A DNA stretch of 26,576 nt from a virus, in the IMG/VR virus record IMGVR_UViG_3300043543_000067, positions 1 through 26,576 of that record. One strand, written 5' to 3'. The translations under genes and the position numbers were made by a program. The notes under the pieces were generated by a model, which was not told where the DNA came from, searched no databases, and was given only the letters and a program-made list of their open reading frames with translations. Below are positions 13,619 through 22,300 of this stretch, piece by piece (the first letter of the stretch is position 1; each line of letters begins with the position of its first letter).

Positions 13619-14296
13619 ATGAACGAAGAGATTCAGATAACGATGTCGAGAGAGGAGCGTCCGCCGTTCGTCAAGTTCGAGCGGTGCCCGGTCGAGGACG
13701 TTGCCGCGTCCAAACGCGAGGGACGCTACATCGCGCGCGATGTGGATTTCGCGTGCGTGACGCAGCCCTACTCGCGCGACGTGTTCCGCTGCGAAGTCGA
13801 CGAATGGTTCAAGTCTCTAGATCGCGAACTTGCAGCGGGTCGCATGCGACCTGACTGGGTCGAGATGTTCAAGCGCAAGTACGAGGCGTGGAAGAAAGGG
13901 CAGGAGATGCCCATCGAGGGCACGCCGATTCGCGGCTGGGGCGTCATCTCTCCGGCCCAGCAGGAGATGCTGATTCACGTCGGCATCATGACGGTCGAAG
14001 ACCTCGCTGCGGTCAACGACGAGGGTATGCGCAGGATCGGTATCGGTGCCGTAGAGCTGAAGACGAAGGCCAAGGCTTGGATCGCACAGCTTCGTGACAA
14101 GGGGCCGCTTACGATGCATATCACGGCCCTAGAAAAGGAAAACGCGCGTCTCAAGGAGACGGTGTCTGCGTTGGAGACCGAGGTTGCCAAGCTGCGAGCC
14201 TCGTTCGCCCAGATCGCCGGGCAGGCCGTGGCGCAGCAGCAGATCCAGCGCGAGGAGAAGAAGGAAGTCGAGATCGAACTGAAGGAAATCATCTAG
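13619..14296 (+). CDS. Conserved podovirus structural-module protein with C-terminal coiled coil
   Basis: This encodes 225 residues starting MNEEIQITMSREERPPFVKFE. The start at 13619 is chosen because GGGAGA precedes it and because upstream codons of the open frame run through the terminator hairpin. Residues about 100-145 (GWGVISPAQQEMLIHVGIMTVEDLAAVNDEGMRRIGIGA) resemble a helix-hairpin-helix-like pair. Residues about 165-225 are a coiled coil (LEKENARLKETVSALETEVAKL) with a charged end. Proteins like this occur in podoviruses between capsid and adaptor genes; their function is not known. The position suggests head completion or assembly. A duplicated GACTGGGAGA sits just before the start codon. 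Confidence 0.68.
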   Translation: MNEEIQITMSREERPPFVKFERCPVEDVAASKREGRYIARDVDFACVTQPYSRDVFRCEVDEWFKSLDRELAAGRMRPDWVEMFKRKYEAWKKGQEMPIEGTPIRGWGVISPAQQEMLIHVGIMTVEDLAAVNDEGMRRIGIGAVELKTKAKAWIAQLRDKGPLTMHITALEKENARLKETVSALETEVAKLRASFAQIAGQAVAQQQIQREEKKEVEIELKEII

Positions 14297-14305
14297 GGTA
14301 CGCAC

Positions 14306-15019
14306 ATGAATCTTCTCCAGATCGTGCAAGCGTTCTGCGACCGGACGAACCTGCCGAGTCCGGCGACCGTCATCGGGTCGGCCGATCATCTCGTCCGGCA
14401 GATACGCGCGATTCTGGAGGAGATCGGCACAGACATGGCCGACCGTGGCGCGTGGCAAGCGCTCACGTTCGAGGCGTCGTTCACCACCGTAGCGGCAGAG
14501 TCGCAGGGGCAGATCAGTTCGATCGCGTCGAACGGCTTCAGCTACATCAAGAACGAGACGATATGGGATAGGGCTTCGCGCATCCCGATCTGCGGGCCGC
14601 TCGATGCGCGCGAGTGGCAGGAGGCTAAGGCTCACCAGCCATCAGGACCTGCGTACCACTACCGGATTCGAGCCGGTGATCTTCTCATTATCCCTGCCCC
14701 ATCTGCCGGGCTTACTTGGTACTTCGAGTACGTCTCGCGCAATTGGATCACGGACTCCACGGGCACCATAGGGCGGTCCAAGTTCGAGGCGGATACCGAC
14801 CTCGTGCGCCTTCCGGTCCATGTGCTCCTGATGGGCCTGCGGTGGGCGTGGAAGAAGGAAAACGGGCTCGAATACGCCGAAGATTTGCGCACCTACGAGG
14901 CGCAGCTCGCCGATGCCATCGGGCGCGAGGGCGGGAGGCGAAGGATCAAGATGGACGCTCCCATCTACCCGGGCCCGCGCCCTGGCATCTTCATCCCTGC
15001 CGGTAACTGGGACCTGTAG
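14306..15019 (+). CDS. Head-to-tail adaptor (gp4-like) protein
   Basis: This encodes 237 residues. The N-terminal helical part (MNLLQIVQAFCDRTNLP, LVRQIRAILEEIGTDMADRGAWQALTFEA) followed by a beta-rich middle (YHYRIRAGDLLIIPAPSAGLTWYFEYVSRNW) and a C-terminal helical segment (LPVHVLLMGLRWAWKKENGLEYAEDLRTYEAQL) is the arrangement seen in podovirus adaptor or tail accessory proteins related to P22 gp4. These form a ring under the portal and link it to the nozzle. It abuts the next gene directly, TAG followed at once by ATG. The C-terminal tail is Pro- and Gly-rich (YPGPRPGIFIPAGNW). Confidence 0.7.
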   Translation: MNLLQIVQAFCDRTNLPSPATVIGSADHLVRQIRAILEEIGTDMADRGAWQALTFEASFTTVAAESQGQISSIASNGFSYIKNETIWDRASRIPICGPLDAREWQEAKAHQPSGPAYHYRIRAGDLLIIPAPSAGLTWYFEYVSRNWITDSTGTIGRSKFEADTDLVRLPVHVLLMGLRWAWKKENGLEYAEDLRTYEAQLADAIGREGGRRRIKMDAPIYPGPRPGIFIPAGNWDL

Positions 15020-16582
15020 ATGCGCGTCGCGCTCAAGATCAAGGCTCCACAGCGCCAGCAGGTGGCAAGGTTCGTCTCGTATCCTGCCCCTGTCGGCGGG
15101 TGGAACGCGCGCGATCCCCTTGCGAACATGCGGCCCGAGTACGCGGTTAAGCTGGAGAACTGGTTTCCGCAGCCCTCGTATTGCGAGCTTCGCGGCGGGT
15201 ACAAGTCGCACGCAACTGGCATGACTGGAGTCGGCAAGACGCTCATGACTTACAACGCGCAGAACGGCGCACAGTCCATGTTCTGCACGACTTCGAGCGG
15301 GACGTTCAACGTAACGTTCGTAGGCGCTGTCGGGTCTTCCGTGCTGGCCCGCACGAACGGCAAGCATCAGTGGACCATGTTCGCAGACGGCACGAACAAC
15401 TGGCTCATCGCGTGCAATGGCGTGGACAAGCCAGCGTACTACGACGGCACGACGTGGATCGCTGTGGACAACACCACGACGCCATCGCTGAGCGGCGTAC
15501 CATCCACAGAACTCGTGCAGCCGCTCTCGTTCAAGGGCAGGCTCATGTTCGTGCGGGTGAACTCAGCGTCGTTCTGGTATCTGCCTGCGGGCGCTGCCGG
15601 CGGAACGCTCTCAGAGTTCAACCTCGGTGGCGAGTTCACGCGCGGCGGCTTCCTGCAGGCCATCGGAAGCTGGACGCTCGACGCTGGAGATGGCATGGAC
15701 GACCTTTTCGTCGCCGTGTCCTCCGAGGGCGAGGCGGTGGTCTACAAGGGCACGAATCCGGCGAACGCGGCCTCGTGGGCGAAGGTGGGCAAGTTCTTCG
15801 TAGGGCGTCCGCTGGGACGGCGCTGCCTGATTCAGTACGGCGGCGATCTCGTCATCATCACGCAGAACGGCGTGTTTCCGTTCTCGGCTGCCATTCAGAC
15901 CGCGAGCGTGGACTACAAGATGGCGCTGTCGTTCCTGATCGAGTCGGCCTTCACGGAAGCCGCCCGGGAATACGGCAATGCGTTCGGATGGCGCGCCATC
16001 ACGTTCCCGCCGCAGAACGCGCTCATCGTGAACGTACCCATCGCCGAAGAAGGCGTGCATCACCAGTACGTCATGAACACCATCACCAAGGCATGGTGCA
16101 AGTTCACAGGCTGGGATGCCGAGGATTTCGGCGTGATGGGATCGCGGCTCTTCTTCACGCGAGGGGATGCGGTTTACGAGGCATGGACAGGGCGTTCTGA
16201 CAACAACGCGAACATCGTGGCGTTCGGCAAGCAGGCGTTCAACTATTTCGGCTCAATGACACAGCGCAAGAAATTCAAGCTCTATAGGCCGGTTCTGACT
16301 GCCGATGACGATCTTGAGTACCTCACTGGCCTCGACGTGGACTTCGAGGACGAAGGACTCGTCAGCGTGCCATCCAGCTCTTCCAGCACGGCGGCGAAAT
16401 GGGACAGCGCGATCTGGGATCAGTCATTGTGGGCTGGCGGCTTCAAGGTCATCAAGCAGTGGACTTCGCCTACGTCGCGCGTCGGATACTGCGCCGCAGC
16501 AAAGGTTAAGGTTGCTAGCAAGGCGGTAGGCGTTCGGTGGCTGGCGAATGAGATAAGCATGGAGTTCGGAGGGCCGATTTGA
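15020..16582 (+). CDS. Tail nozzle or hub protein (P22 gp10-like)
   Basis: This encodes 520 residues, largely beta-strand. It begins with YPAPVGGWNARDPLANMRPEYAVKLENWFPQPSYCELRGGY, a hallmark opening of podovirus nozzle proteins related to P22 gp10. Repeated blade-like segments follow, such as NNWLIACNGVDKPAYYDGTTWIAV, GRLMFVRVNSASFWYLP, DDLFVAVSSEGEAVVYKG and GDLVIITQNGVFPFS, which fit a beta-propeller. The C-terminal part contains a flexible Ser tract (VPSSSSSTAAKWDSA). The nozzle closes the tail channel and carries fibres or spikes. It starts directly after the adaptor stop and its TGA overlaps the TTG start of the next gene. Confidence 0.75.
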   Translation: MRVALKIKAPQRQQVARFVSYPAPVGGWNARDPLANMRPEYAVKLENWFPQPSYCELRGGYKSHATGMTGVGKTLMTYNAQNGAQSMFCTTSSGTFNVTFVGAVGSSVLARTNGKHQWTMFADGTNNWLIACNGVDKPAYYDGTTWIAVDNTTTPSLSGVPSTELVQPLSFKGRLMFVRVNSASFWYLPAGAAGGTLSEFNLGGEFTRGGFLQAIGSWTLDAGDGMDDLFVAVSSEGEAVVYKGTNPANAASWAKVGKFFVGRPLGRRCLIQYGGDLVIITQNGVFPFSAAIQTASVDYKMALSFLIESAFTEAAREYGNAFGWRAITFPPQNALIVNVPIAEEGVHHQYVMNTITKAWCKFTGWDAEDFGVMGSRLFFTRGDAVYEAWTGRSDNNANIVAFGKQAFNYFGSMTQRKKFKLYRPVLTADDDLEYLTGLDVDFEDEGLVSVPSSSSSTAAKWDSAIWDQSLWAGGFKVIKQWTSPTSRVGYCAAAKVKVASKAVGVRWLANEISMEFGGPI

Positions 16583-17070
16583 ACGGACTCGTAGTAGGCC
16601 AAGAAGTGGTACGGTGGGTCGGCTTCATGGTCGGCCACATGTTCAATCCTGACCTTTCTGTTGGCATCGGCTGGCAAAGGGATGGCGAGATCGTTTGCGG
16701 TGCGGCCTTCACCGACTACAACGGCATCAATATCAATATGCACATCGCAAAGCTGGATGGCGAGACCTTTCCGCCAACCTTCATTGCCGCGATCTTCGAC
16801 TACCCGTTCAACCAGGTCGGCGTGCGTCGCATGACCGGTCTCATCCCAGAGAGCAACGCCGCGTCCATCGCCTTCGCCGAGCGCGTCGGAGGCGTCAGGG
16901 AAGGCGTGTTGCGGGATGGTGCTCGGGATGGTAATCTCGTCATCTATGGGCTTCTAAGGAGCGAAGCGGACAGGTGGCTGACAGCCTCCTTTGCCCGCAG
17001 GCTGAAGAGGCAAGGGGGTTCTGATGGGCGGAATCTTCAAGGACAGCCCGTCGCCGCCGCCACCGCCTGA
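16579..17070 (+). CDS. GNAT-family N-acetyltransferase
   Basis: This encodes 163 residues. The start is TTG 16579, overlapping the previous TGA, with GGAGGG just upstream. The fold is recognised by the C-terminal acetyltransferase signature VRRMTGLIPESNAASIAFAERVGGVREGVLRDGARDGNLVIYGL, the RimL-like pattern of Asn-x-Ala-Ser followed by an acetyl-CoA-contacting helix, then the EG..R turn and a final strand. The middle contains VCGAAFTDYNGININMHIA. It transfers an acetyl group from acetyl-CoA to an amine on an unknown target. It lies inside the tail-gene block and overlaps the next gene by 47 bases. Modification of a virion protein or of a host target are both possible. Confidence 0.75.
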   Translation: MNGLVVGQEVVRWVGFMVGHMFNPDLSVGIGWQRDGEIVCGAAFTDYNGININMHIAKLDGETFPPTFIAAIFDYPFNQVGVRRMTGLIPESNAASIAFAERVGGVREGVLRDGARDGNLVIYGLLRSEADRWLTASFARRLKRQGGSDGRNLQGQPVAAATA

Positions 17071-17887
17071 CTACGTTGGCGCGGCTAAGGCTCAGGGGGC
17101 TGCGAACCGAGAGACTGCGATAGCGCAGTCGTTGCTTAACAACCCGAACGTCATCGGACCGTTCGGGACACAGCGATGGGTGGGCGGCGAAGAGGGAGAC
17201 CGCCCTACACTCTATCAGGAGCTTTCCCCAGATCAGCAGGCAGTTCTGGATCGCCAGCTCGCAGTCAAGCGCGACTTGGCAGACCTTGCGCTGCTCGGCT
17301 CTTCAGCAGCGCGCGGCGTTCTCGGATCACCTCTAGACCTATCAGGCCTGCCTCCACGGCCAGGTAGCTTCGAGGAGCTGCGGAACAGAGCCTACGAGGC
17401 CCAGATGGCGCGCATCCAGGAGGATGCCCAGCGCGCCAAGGACCAGGCGCACGCGGACCTGATCGCGGCCGGTATCAGACCCGGTACCAGAGCCTACGAG
17501 GACCGCATGCACGCCATCCAGCGCGGTGTAAACGATGCCGCCAACCAGGCCTACCTTGCTGCGTCGCAGCATGCTCAACAGGCGTTCGCTACTGAGTCCG
17601 AGCGTCGTAGGCAGGCGCTGGCGGAGCTTCTGACAGGCCGTCAGACGCCGATCAACGAGATCGCCGCGCTCATGAGCGGGTCGCAGGTGGTGAACCCGTT
17701 CGCGATGCCTGGTATAGTGCCCAGCCAGATCGCGCCGCCTCCTATTTTTGCTGGGCACCAAGCGCAGCATCAGGCCGCGATGGATGCGTACAACGTTGCT
17801 GCGCAGCGGGAAGCAGGGTTGATGAGCGGACTGTTTAACTTGGGCGCTGCAGCTCTTGGGTCGCCGTGGTTACCGAAATTGTTCTAA
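17024..17887 (+). CDS. Virion/ejection-type protein, stopped at the S74 cleavage position
   Basis: This encodes 287 residues up to an in-frame TAA. It starts MGGIFKDSPSPPPPPDYVGAAKAQG, a form common in podovirus internal or tail proteins, with AAGGGGG before the ATG. The middle is a long helix (RNRAYEAQMARIQEDAQRAKDQAHADLIAAGIRPGTRAYEDRM), then a helical ERRRQALAELLTG segment and a hydrophobic end (LFNLGAAALGSPWLPKLF). Immediately after the stop, the same frame continues for 62 codons as a clear peptidase S74 chaperone domain. Related proteins are expected to carry that domain as one polypeptide. The TAA stands where the domain's first Ser should be. It overlaps the GNAT gene at its start. 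Confidence 0.8.
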   Translation: MGGIFKDSPSPPPPPDYVGAAKAQGAANRETAIAQSLLNNPNVIGPFGTQRWVGGEEGDRPTLYQELSPDQQAVLDRQLAVKRDLADLALLGSSAARGVLGSPLDLSGLPPRPGSFEELRNRAYEAQMARIQEDAQRAKDQAHADLIAAGIRPGTRAYEDRMHAIQRGVNDAANQAYLAASQHAQQAFATESERRRQALAELLTGRQTPINEIAALMSGSQVVNPFAMPGIVPSQIAPPPIFAGHQAQHQAAMDAYNVAAQREAGLMSGLFNLGAAALGSPWLPKLF

Positions 17888-18076
17888 GACCGCCGCCTGA
17901 AGTCGAACATCAACCGTGTCGGCACGCACCGTCTCGGAATCGGTATCTACGTCTACGACATCTTCGGTCGCCGCGAGATCGGCGTGATGGCCGACGAAGT
18001 GCTCGCAGTAATGCCTGATGCAGTGTCTGTCGGACCGTTCGGGTATCTGATGGTGGACTATGCCAAGATCGGCTGA
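17885..18076 (+). pseudogene. Peptidase S74 (intramolecular chaperone) domain separated by an in-frame TAA
   Basis: In the same frame as 17024-17887, directly after TAA (17885-17887), the DNA reads DRRLKSNINRVGTHRLGIG, then YVYDIFGRREIGVMADEVL, then MPDAVSVGPFGYLMVDYAKIG and TGA. This is the standard S74 core, normally opening SDxRLKxNI. In endosialidase-type S74 domains that Ser is the cleavage-site residue and acts with the Lys five residues later; here the Lys is present and the Ser codon is TAA, one base from TCA. The domain has no other stop or frameshift, and its end overlaps the next gene's start by 17 bases, as expected if the gene originally ended here. No internal start with a good ribosome binding site was found. 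Confidence 0.85.
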
Positions 18077-19478
18077 CCCATACTCGCTCGCGATGACCGG
18101 CCTTCCGCCGGAGGCGTACCAGCAGCTTCTGGAGGCCCAGCGCCGCCGCGAACTTGCCAACGCACTCCTCGCTCAGAGCATGACACCGATTCAGGCGCGC
18201 CATGCAGGAAGGATGATCGCGCCGCCGCACTGGCTCGAGGGTGTGGCGCGGATGGCGCAGGCGTATGTTGGCAGGAAGTCGCTGGAGGAAGCCGACGAGC
18301 GTGCAGCGCAGCTCGCTCGAACGATTGCAATGCAGCGCCAGGAGGCGCTCGACAGGCTGCAGCGCGATCTCATGGACGCTCTGCAGCAGCGCCAGCCGCC
18401 AGGCGCGCCAGCAGCACCGACTGTTCCGGCAGCTCCTCGTGCCCAAGCCCCGGACCAAGCTCTGGCTCAAGACCCTGCCAAAGCCCAGGCTCAAGCCCCG
18501 GCTCAAGCCCCGGTTCAAGCCCCGGTTCAAGCCCCTGTTCAACAGAACATCGAGCCTTCGGTAGAGCCGCATATGCCTGCTGCTCCACAGCCGGCAGCGC
18601 AGCAGCAGCTCACGCCTGCGCAGCGCCTGATCGCGCTCTCTCTGGCTGCGTCGTCCAACCCGCTGACGCAGCATACGGCTCCACTTCTCGGAAGCCTGGT
18701 CAAGCACGCGCTCGATCCGCATCGGGTCGGAGCAAACCAGATGCTCGTCGAACCGCTGACTGGCGCTGTGATCGCTGGCCCACAGAAACAGGAGACGCCG
18801 CAGCGCAAGATCGTTCGTGGGACACTTTTGGAGGTCTCGCCGCAGGGCGATGTGCGACAGCTCTACACTGCCCCAGAGCCCACTCCGAAGCCGCCTGCCG
18901 AGAAGGTGGTTACGGTCGCTCCTGGCCGAACTGTGGTGCGCGTAAAACCGGGCGAGGAGCCTGAAGTGATTTACCAGACGCCGCAGCCTGCGGGCGGACC
19001 AGAGAAGGTTGATCCGCAGGAGAAGTTACGTCGCGATACAGCGCACAAACTTTACAAGCAGTATAGCGACAATCCTATCGTCAAGGACTATATAAAGAGC
19101 ACGCCGCAAGTCATGCAGATGGCGCAGTACATCGCACAGCGCCACAAGATGACGGAGAACGAGAAGGCCACCAACGACCGCGCTCTGGCGAACCTCTTCC
19201 TATCGCTCACGAGGGTGTGGGAAAGCCGCGCGACGAACATGTACCTGAAGCAGGAAGCTGGCCTCGAAGGCATACCGGAGAGACTGCTGATCGCCGCCAG
19301 GAACGCCATCCGCGGCTACCAGCTGAACGACGACATGGCATCCGCGATGTGGGACTTCGTCCAGAAGCGCTACAGCATCCTAGGGCAACATGAGCATCGC
19401 GTCCGTGATGAAGTGCTGTCGCGCGCGAAGGCCATGGACGTGCCGCCCGAGATGATCTTCAAGAAGCCCGCTCCGTAA
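18060..19478 (+). CDS. Ejection/internal virion protein with Pro-Ala-Gln repeat linker
   Basis: This encodes 472 residues. Residues 1-105 are helical and basic (YQQLLEAQRRRELANALLAQSM, RMAQAYVGRKSLEEADERAAQLARTIAMQ). Residues about 115-185 are a low-complexity linker rich in Pro, Ala and Gln built from 12-bp repeats. Residues about 190-300 hold a mixed region (LTPAQRLIALSLAASSNPLTQHTAPLLGSLVKHAL), and the C-terminal third is helical (AHKLYKQYSDNPIVKDYIKSTPQVMQMAQYIAQRH). It lies between the S74-linked protein and a giant helical protein, the usual place of podovirus DNA-ejection proteins. No catalytic motif is recognised. The start ATG overlaps the ancestral end of the previous gene. Confidence 0.6.
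   Translation: MPRSADPYSLAMTGLPPEAYQQLLEAQRRRELANALLAQSMTPIQARHAGRMIAPPHWLEGVARMAQAYVGRKSLEEADERAAQLARTIAMQRQEALDRLQRDLMDALQQRQPPGAPAAPTVPAAPRAQAPDQALAQDPAKAQAQAPAQAPVQAPVQAPVQQNIEPSVEPHMPAAPQPAAQQQLTPAQRLIALSLAASSNPLTQHTAPLLGSLVKHALDPHRVGANQMLVEPLTGAVIAGPQKQETPQRKIVRGTLLEVSPQGDVRQLYTAPEPTPKPPAEKVVTVAPGRTVVRVKPGEEPEVIYQTPQPAGGPEKVDPQEKLRRDTAHKLYKQYSDNPIVKDYIKSTPQVMQMAQYIAQRHKMTENEKATNDRALANLFLSLTRVWESRATNMYLKQEAGLEGIPERLLIAARNAIRGYQLNDDMASAMWDFVQKRYSILGQHEHRVRDEVLSRAKAMDVPPEMIFKKPAP
18491..18538 (+). repeat. 12-bp tandem repeats encoding a QAP linker
   Basis: Four consecutive units of the type TCAAGCCCCGGT or TCAAGCCCCGGC begin at 18491, 18503, 18515 and 18527, with weaker units on either side. 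They encode QAPV and QAPA steps of a flexible linker. The frame is preserved by any unit gain or loss, so linker length may vary between isolates. Confidence 0.7.
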
Positions 19479-19480
19479 GC

Positions 19481-22300
19481 ATGCTGACCGAAGAGCAACG
19501 ACGCCTGATCGCGGAAGCGAACCGCGCAGCCGCTTTGATGGCTGGCAAGCCTCCGCCAGAGGACGACGACGAGCCGATACGACCGCTTCCGTTCTCCGAC
19601 AAGGAGATAGAGCGCATCATAAAGCAGGCGAACGAGGCTGCGGCCAAAATGCGCGGCAAGGTCAGGTACGATCCGACGCAGCCAACGCTTCCGTACTTCG
19701 CCCAGCAGCTCAAGCTAGTTCCCGCCGGACTGTTTGGACTTCCGGTGGACACACTCGCGAACATCCGCGACCTCGCCAAGGCGGCCGTTGGGACTGCGTA
19801 TGGAGAGGCCACGGGCAAGACTCCGCCGGAGTGGCTGCACGTTAAGGAACCGCAGCAGATCGCAGGAGTCGGAGAGTCGCTCTGGCACGGCAGACCCGGT
19901 GGCGCTGGGACGTTCGCGAGCTTTTTCGGCTACCAGCCCACGAAGCCGCCCGGGCCGATCAGCGAGGCAATCAGCAACGTAACCAACGCCATCGCGGCCA
20001 TCTTGCTCACGAAGCGGCTCTCGCCAGGCATGACGCTTCCGCAAGCTGGTGTGATCGGAACAGGCGCTGGGCTTGGACAAACGGCTGCCGAGCACGCCTT
20101 CCCGGATTCTCCTGTTGCTGGTGCAATAGGATCGGCCATCGGCGGATTCGTGCCATCCTTTTCTCCGACTGTTCGCATGCTCAGGACTGGAGCCGAAGCT
20201 GTCAGGTCAGCCTTCGGCGAGAAATCGCGCGCGAAGATTTTCGAATCCGCCAAGCCTGTGATCGAAGATGTCGTGAAGCGCGATGTGGCACGGCAGATCG
20301 CCGAATACGGCCCAGCGACCTCGAATATCGAACGCATGGCTGCACTGATGGCAGAGTTTCCAGGTGTACAGCCGAACATCGGTCAGATGACGCTGGTGCC
20401 AACGCTGGTCGCGCAATCCAAGAAGATGGCCCTCAACCCTGACCTCGCGAACGTGGTGCAGCAGATCAACACCGCCAACCGCGCCGCCTTGGCGAAAGCG
20501 ATCCTGCGTCAGCAGGATGCGCCGGCAATGGGCAATGTCGTTTCTGGCATGGTCGATGACATCGCGCGACAAAGCGCTGCTCTTGCAGACGAAGCAGCAA
20601 GGCTTCGAGAGGCTGGCCAAACGCTTCGTGCTTCTGTACCGACCGAGAAGCACACTGTCCTGGGGCAAGCAATGCGCGAATATAGGCAGCAACAGCTTGC
20701 TCAAGCTCAGCAGGTTGTCCGTACCCTGCTGGATCGCGTTGATGAGGCCGCTGCTGGCAAGACTTTCGATGCTACGAAGGTGGTGGAGACGGCCAAACAG
20801 GCAATGCAGAACCCGGCTCTCCGCTACGAACCTGGCTGGATGCCGGCAGTGGTGCGGCGCATCATGGGGCTCGTGAAAGAAAGCGACGATGCTCCGCAGG
20901 TGGACATTAAGAACCTGCCGTTCCGCGAGCTTCGCGCAATGAGGGAGGCTGTCAACGAGGACATCAGGCAGGTAGCCACCTCCGGCACGACGACGGCACG
21001 AGCCCAGCTTCGCGAGCTGATGGGTATCAGGAACGCGATTGACGACGCCATCATGTCCGGTGATCCTGCCGTGCGCAGCGCCTACGGCGAGTTTGTCAGG
21101 TACTACCGAGACGAATTTGCGCCGAAGTTCCTGCGCGGTCTGAATATCAAGCAGACCACGCGCGACGTGACCGGTGAGCTGCGGATTTCGCATGAGAACC
21201 TGCCGAAGCAGTACTTCAGCGCTACGCAGCCAGGCGCGGCACGGCAGTACCTATCGCTCTACGGCGGTAGCGCTGAAGGCAAGGACATGATGCAGCGCAC
21301 CATCATGGACCGCTACGCGCGCGAGGTTTTGACGAAGCCCAATCTCGAGGCTGCGCACCAGAACTTCGTCAACCGCTACCGCGAGCCGCTGCGCATCCTG
21401 CACGAAGGCGGGATCAACACTGCCGATGACATCGCCGCCCTCGGCAACGCCATCAAGAAGATCGGCGCAGAAGCCGCTGCCATGAAGGCGAAGCAGCAGG
21501 AGCTGCAGAAGAACTCGTTTGCGTCTCTCGTGCGGGACAAGTTCGGCACTCGAACCGCAGATCAGGTGATGGCTGATGTCATCAAGGACCCGCGCAAGGC
21601 CGACATGCTGGTAGCGAGGATGGACCAGAGGTCTGCGCAGGGGATGCTCAACTGGTTCGCGGACGATCTAGCGAGCGCAATCACTGGAGCAAAGGAAGGC
21701 CGCATCGGCGAGGTCGTGAGCGCGCGGCTGGAGAACAAAAACTACATCTACGCCTACCGTGCAGCCCTAGAGAAGGCATACGGCAAGCAGGTTGCAGACC
21801 AGCACATTGCGAAGCTGGGTATGCTCGACGATATCGCACGCAGGCTCGATGTGACCGAGGTCGACCCGTTCGTCAGCCTAAAGGGCAAGCATCAGATTGC
21901 GGACATCTCGGCGAAGACTGGCTTCACGGTGGCAAGCGTCTGGAGCCTGATCCGCGCTGTTGTCACCGGCAGGACGAGCGAATACCACGCAGCTCTCGTG
22001 CTCGGAGGGCAGTACGCGACGAAGCAGCTCGAAATCATACGTAACGACATCCTTCGCAAGCTGGTGACAGACCCGAAGGAGCTGGATGCGGTGCTGACGC
22101 TCGCGCGCGCCCAGGCTCCGGTAGGAGAAGCCGTTGCCAACGCGGCGAAGTCGTTGATGCCGACCGTCTTGGATGCCTTGCGGAAAGCTGGCGCGTTTGT
22201 AGGCAAGGCGGCTACCGTGCCGCTGCGGAAGACGGCTCCAACTACGATTGCACCGCTCGCGGAAGAACGTATCGGAGACGAAGATGCCATTCAACGGTAG
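19481..22300 (+). CDS. Large internal virion / DNA-ejection-type protein
   Basis: This encodes 939 residues, the largest protein of the window. It is mostly alpha-helical with many Ala, Gln and Arg residues, for example AALADEAARLREAGQTLRAS and a long helix around residues 400-430. Residues about 165-235 are Gly/Ala-rich and hydrophobic (ISNVTNAIAAILLTK, GVIGTGAGLGQ, VAGAIGSAIGGFVPSF), the kind of segment that could enter membranes. Giant helical proteins after the nozzle genes of podoviruses are carried in the capsid and form a channel across the cell envelope at infection. No lysozyme or transglycosylase motif is recognised. The function is therefore inferred from size, composition and position. 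It starts 3 bases after the previous stop. Confidence 0.65.
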   Translation: MLTEEQRRLIAEANRAAALMAGKPPPEDDDEPIRPLPFSDKEIERIIKQANEAAAKMRGKVRYDPTQPTLPYFAQQLKLVPAGLFGLPVDTLANIRDLAKAAVGTAYGEATGKTPPEWLHVKEPQQIAGVGESLWHGRPGGAGTFASFFGYQPTKPPGPISEAISNVTNAIAAILLTKRLSPGMTLPQAGVIGTGAGLGQTAAEHAFPDSPVAGAIGSAIGGFVPSFSPTVRMLRTGAEAVRSAFGEKSRAKIFESAKPVIEDVVKRDVARQIAEYGPATSNIERMAALMAEFPGVQPNIGQMTLVPTLVAQSKKMALNPDLANVVQQINTANRAALAKAILRQQDAPAMGNVVSGMVDDIARQSAALADEAARLREAGQTLRASVPTEKHTVLGQAMREYRQQQLAQAQQVVRTLLDRVDEAAAGKTFDATKVVETAKQAMQNPALRYEPGWMPAVVRRIMGLVKESDDAPQVDIKNLPFRELRAMREAVNEDIRQVATSGTTTARAQLRELMGIRNAIDDAIMSGDPAVRSAYGEFVRYYRDEFAPKFLRGLNIKQTTRDVTGELRISHENLPKQYFSATQPGAARQYLSLYGGSAEGKDMMQRTIMDRYAREVLTKPNLEAAHQNFVNRYREPLRILHEGGINTADDIAALGNAIKKIGAEAAAMKAKQQELQKNSFASLVRDKFGTRTADQVMADVIKDPRKADMLVARMDQRSAQGMLNWFADDLASAITGAKEGRIGEVVSARLENKNYIYAYRAALEKAYGKQVADQHIAKLGMLDDIARRLDVTEVDPFVSLKGKHQIADISAKTGFTVASVWSLIRAVVTGRTSEYHAALVLGGQYATKQLEIIRNDILRKLVTDPKELDAVLTLARAQAPVGEAVANAAKSLMPTVLDALRKAGAFVGKAATVPLRKTAPTTIAPLAEERIGDEDAIQR

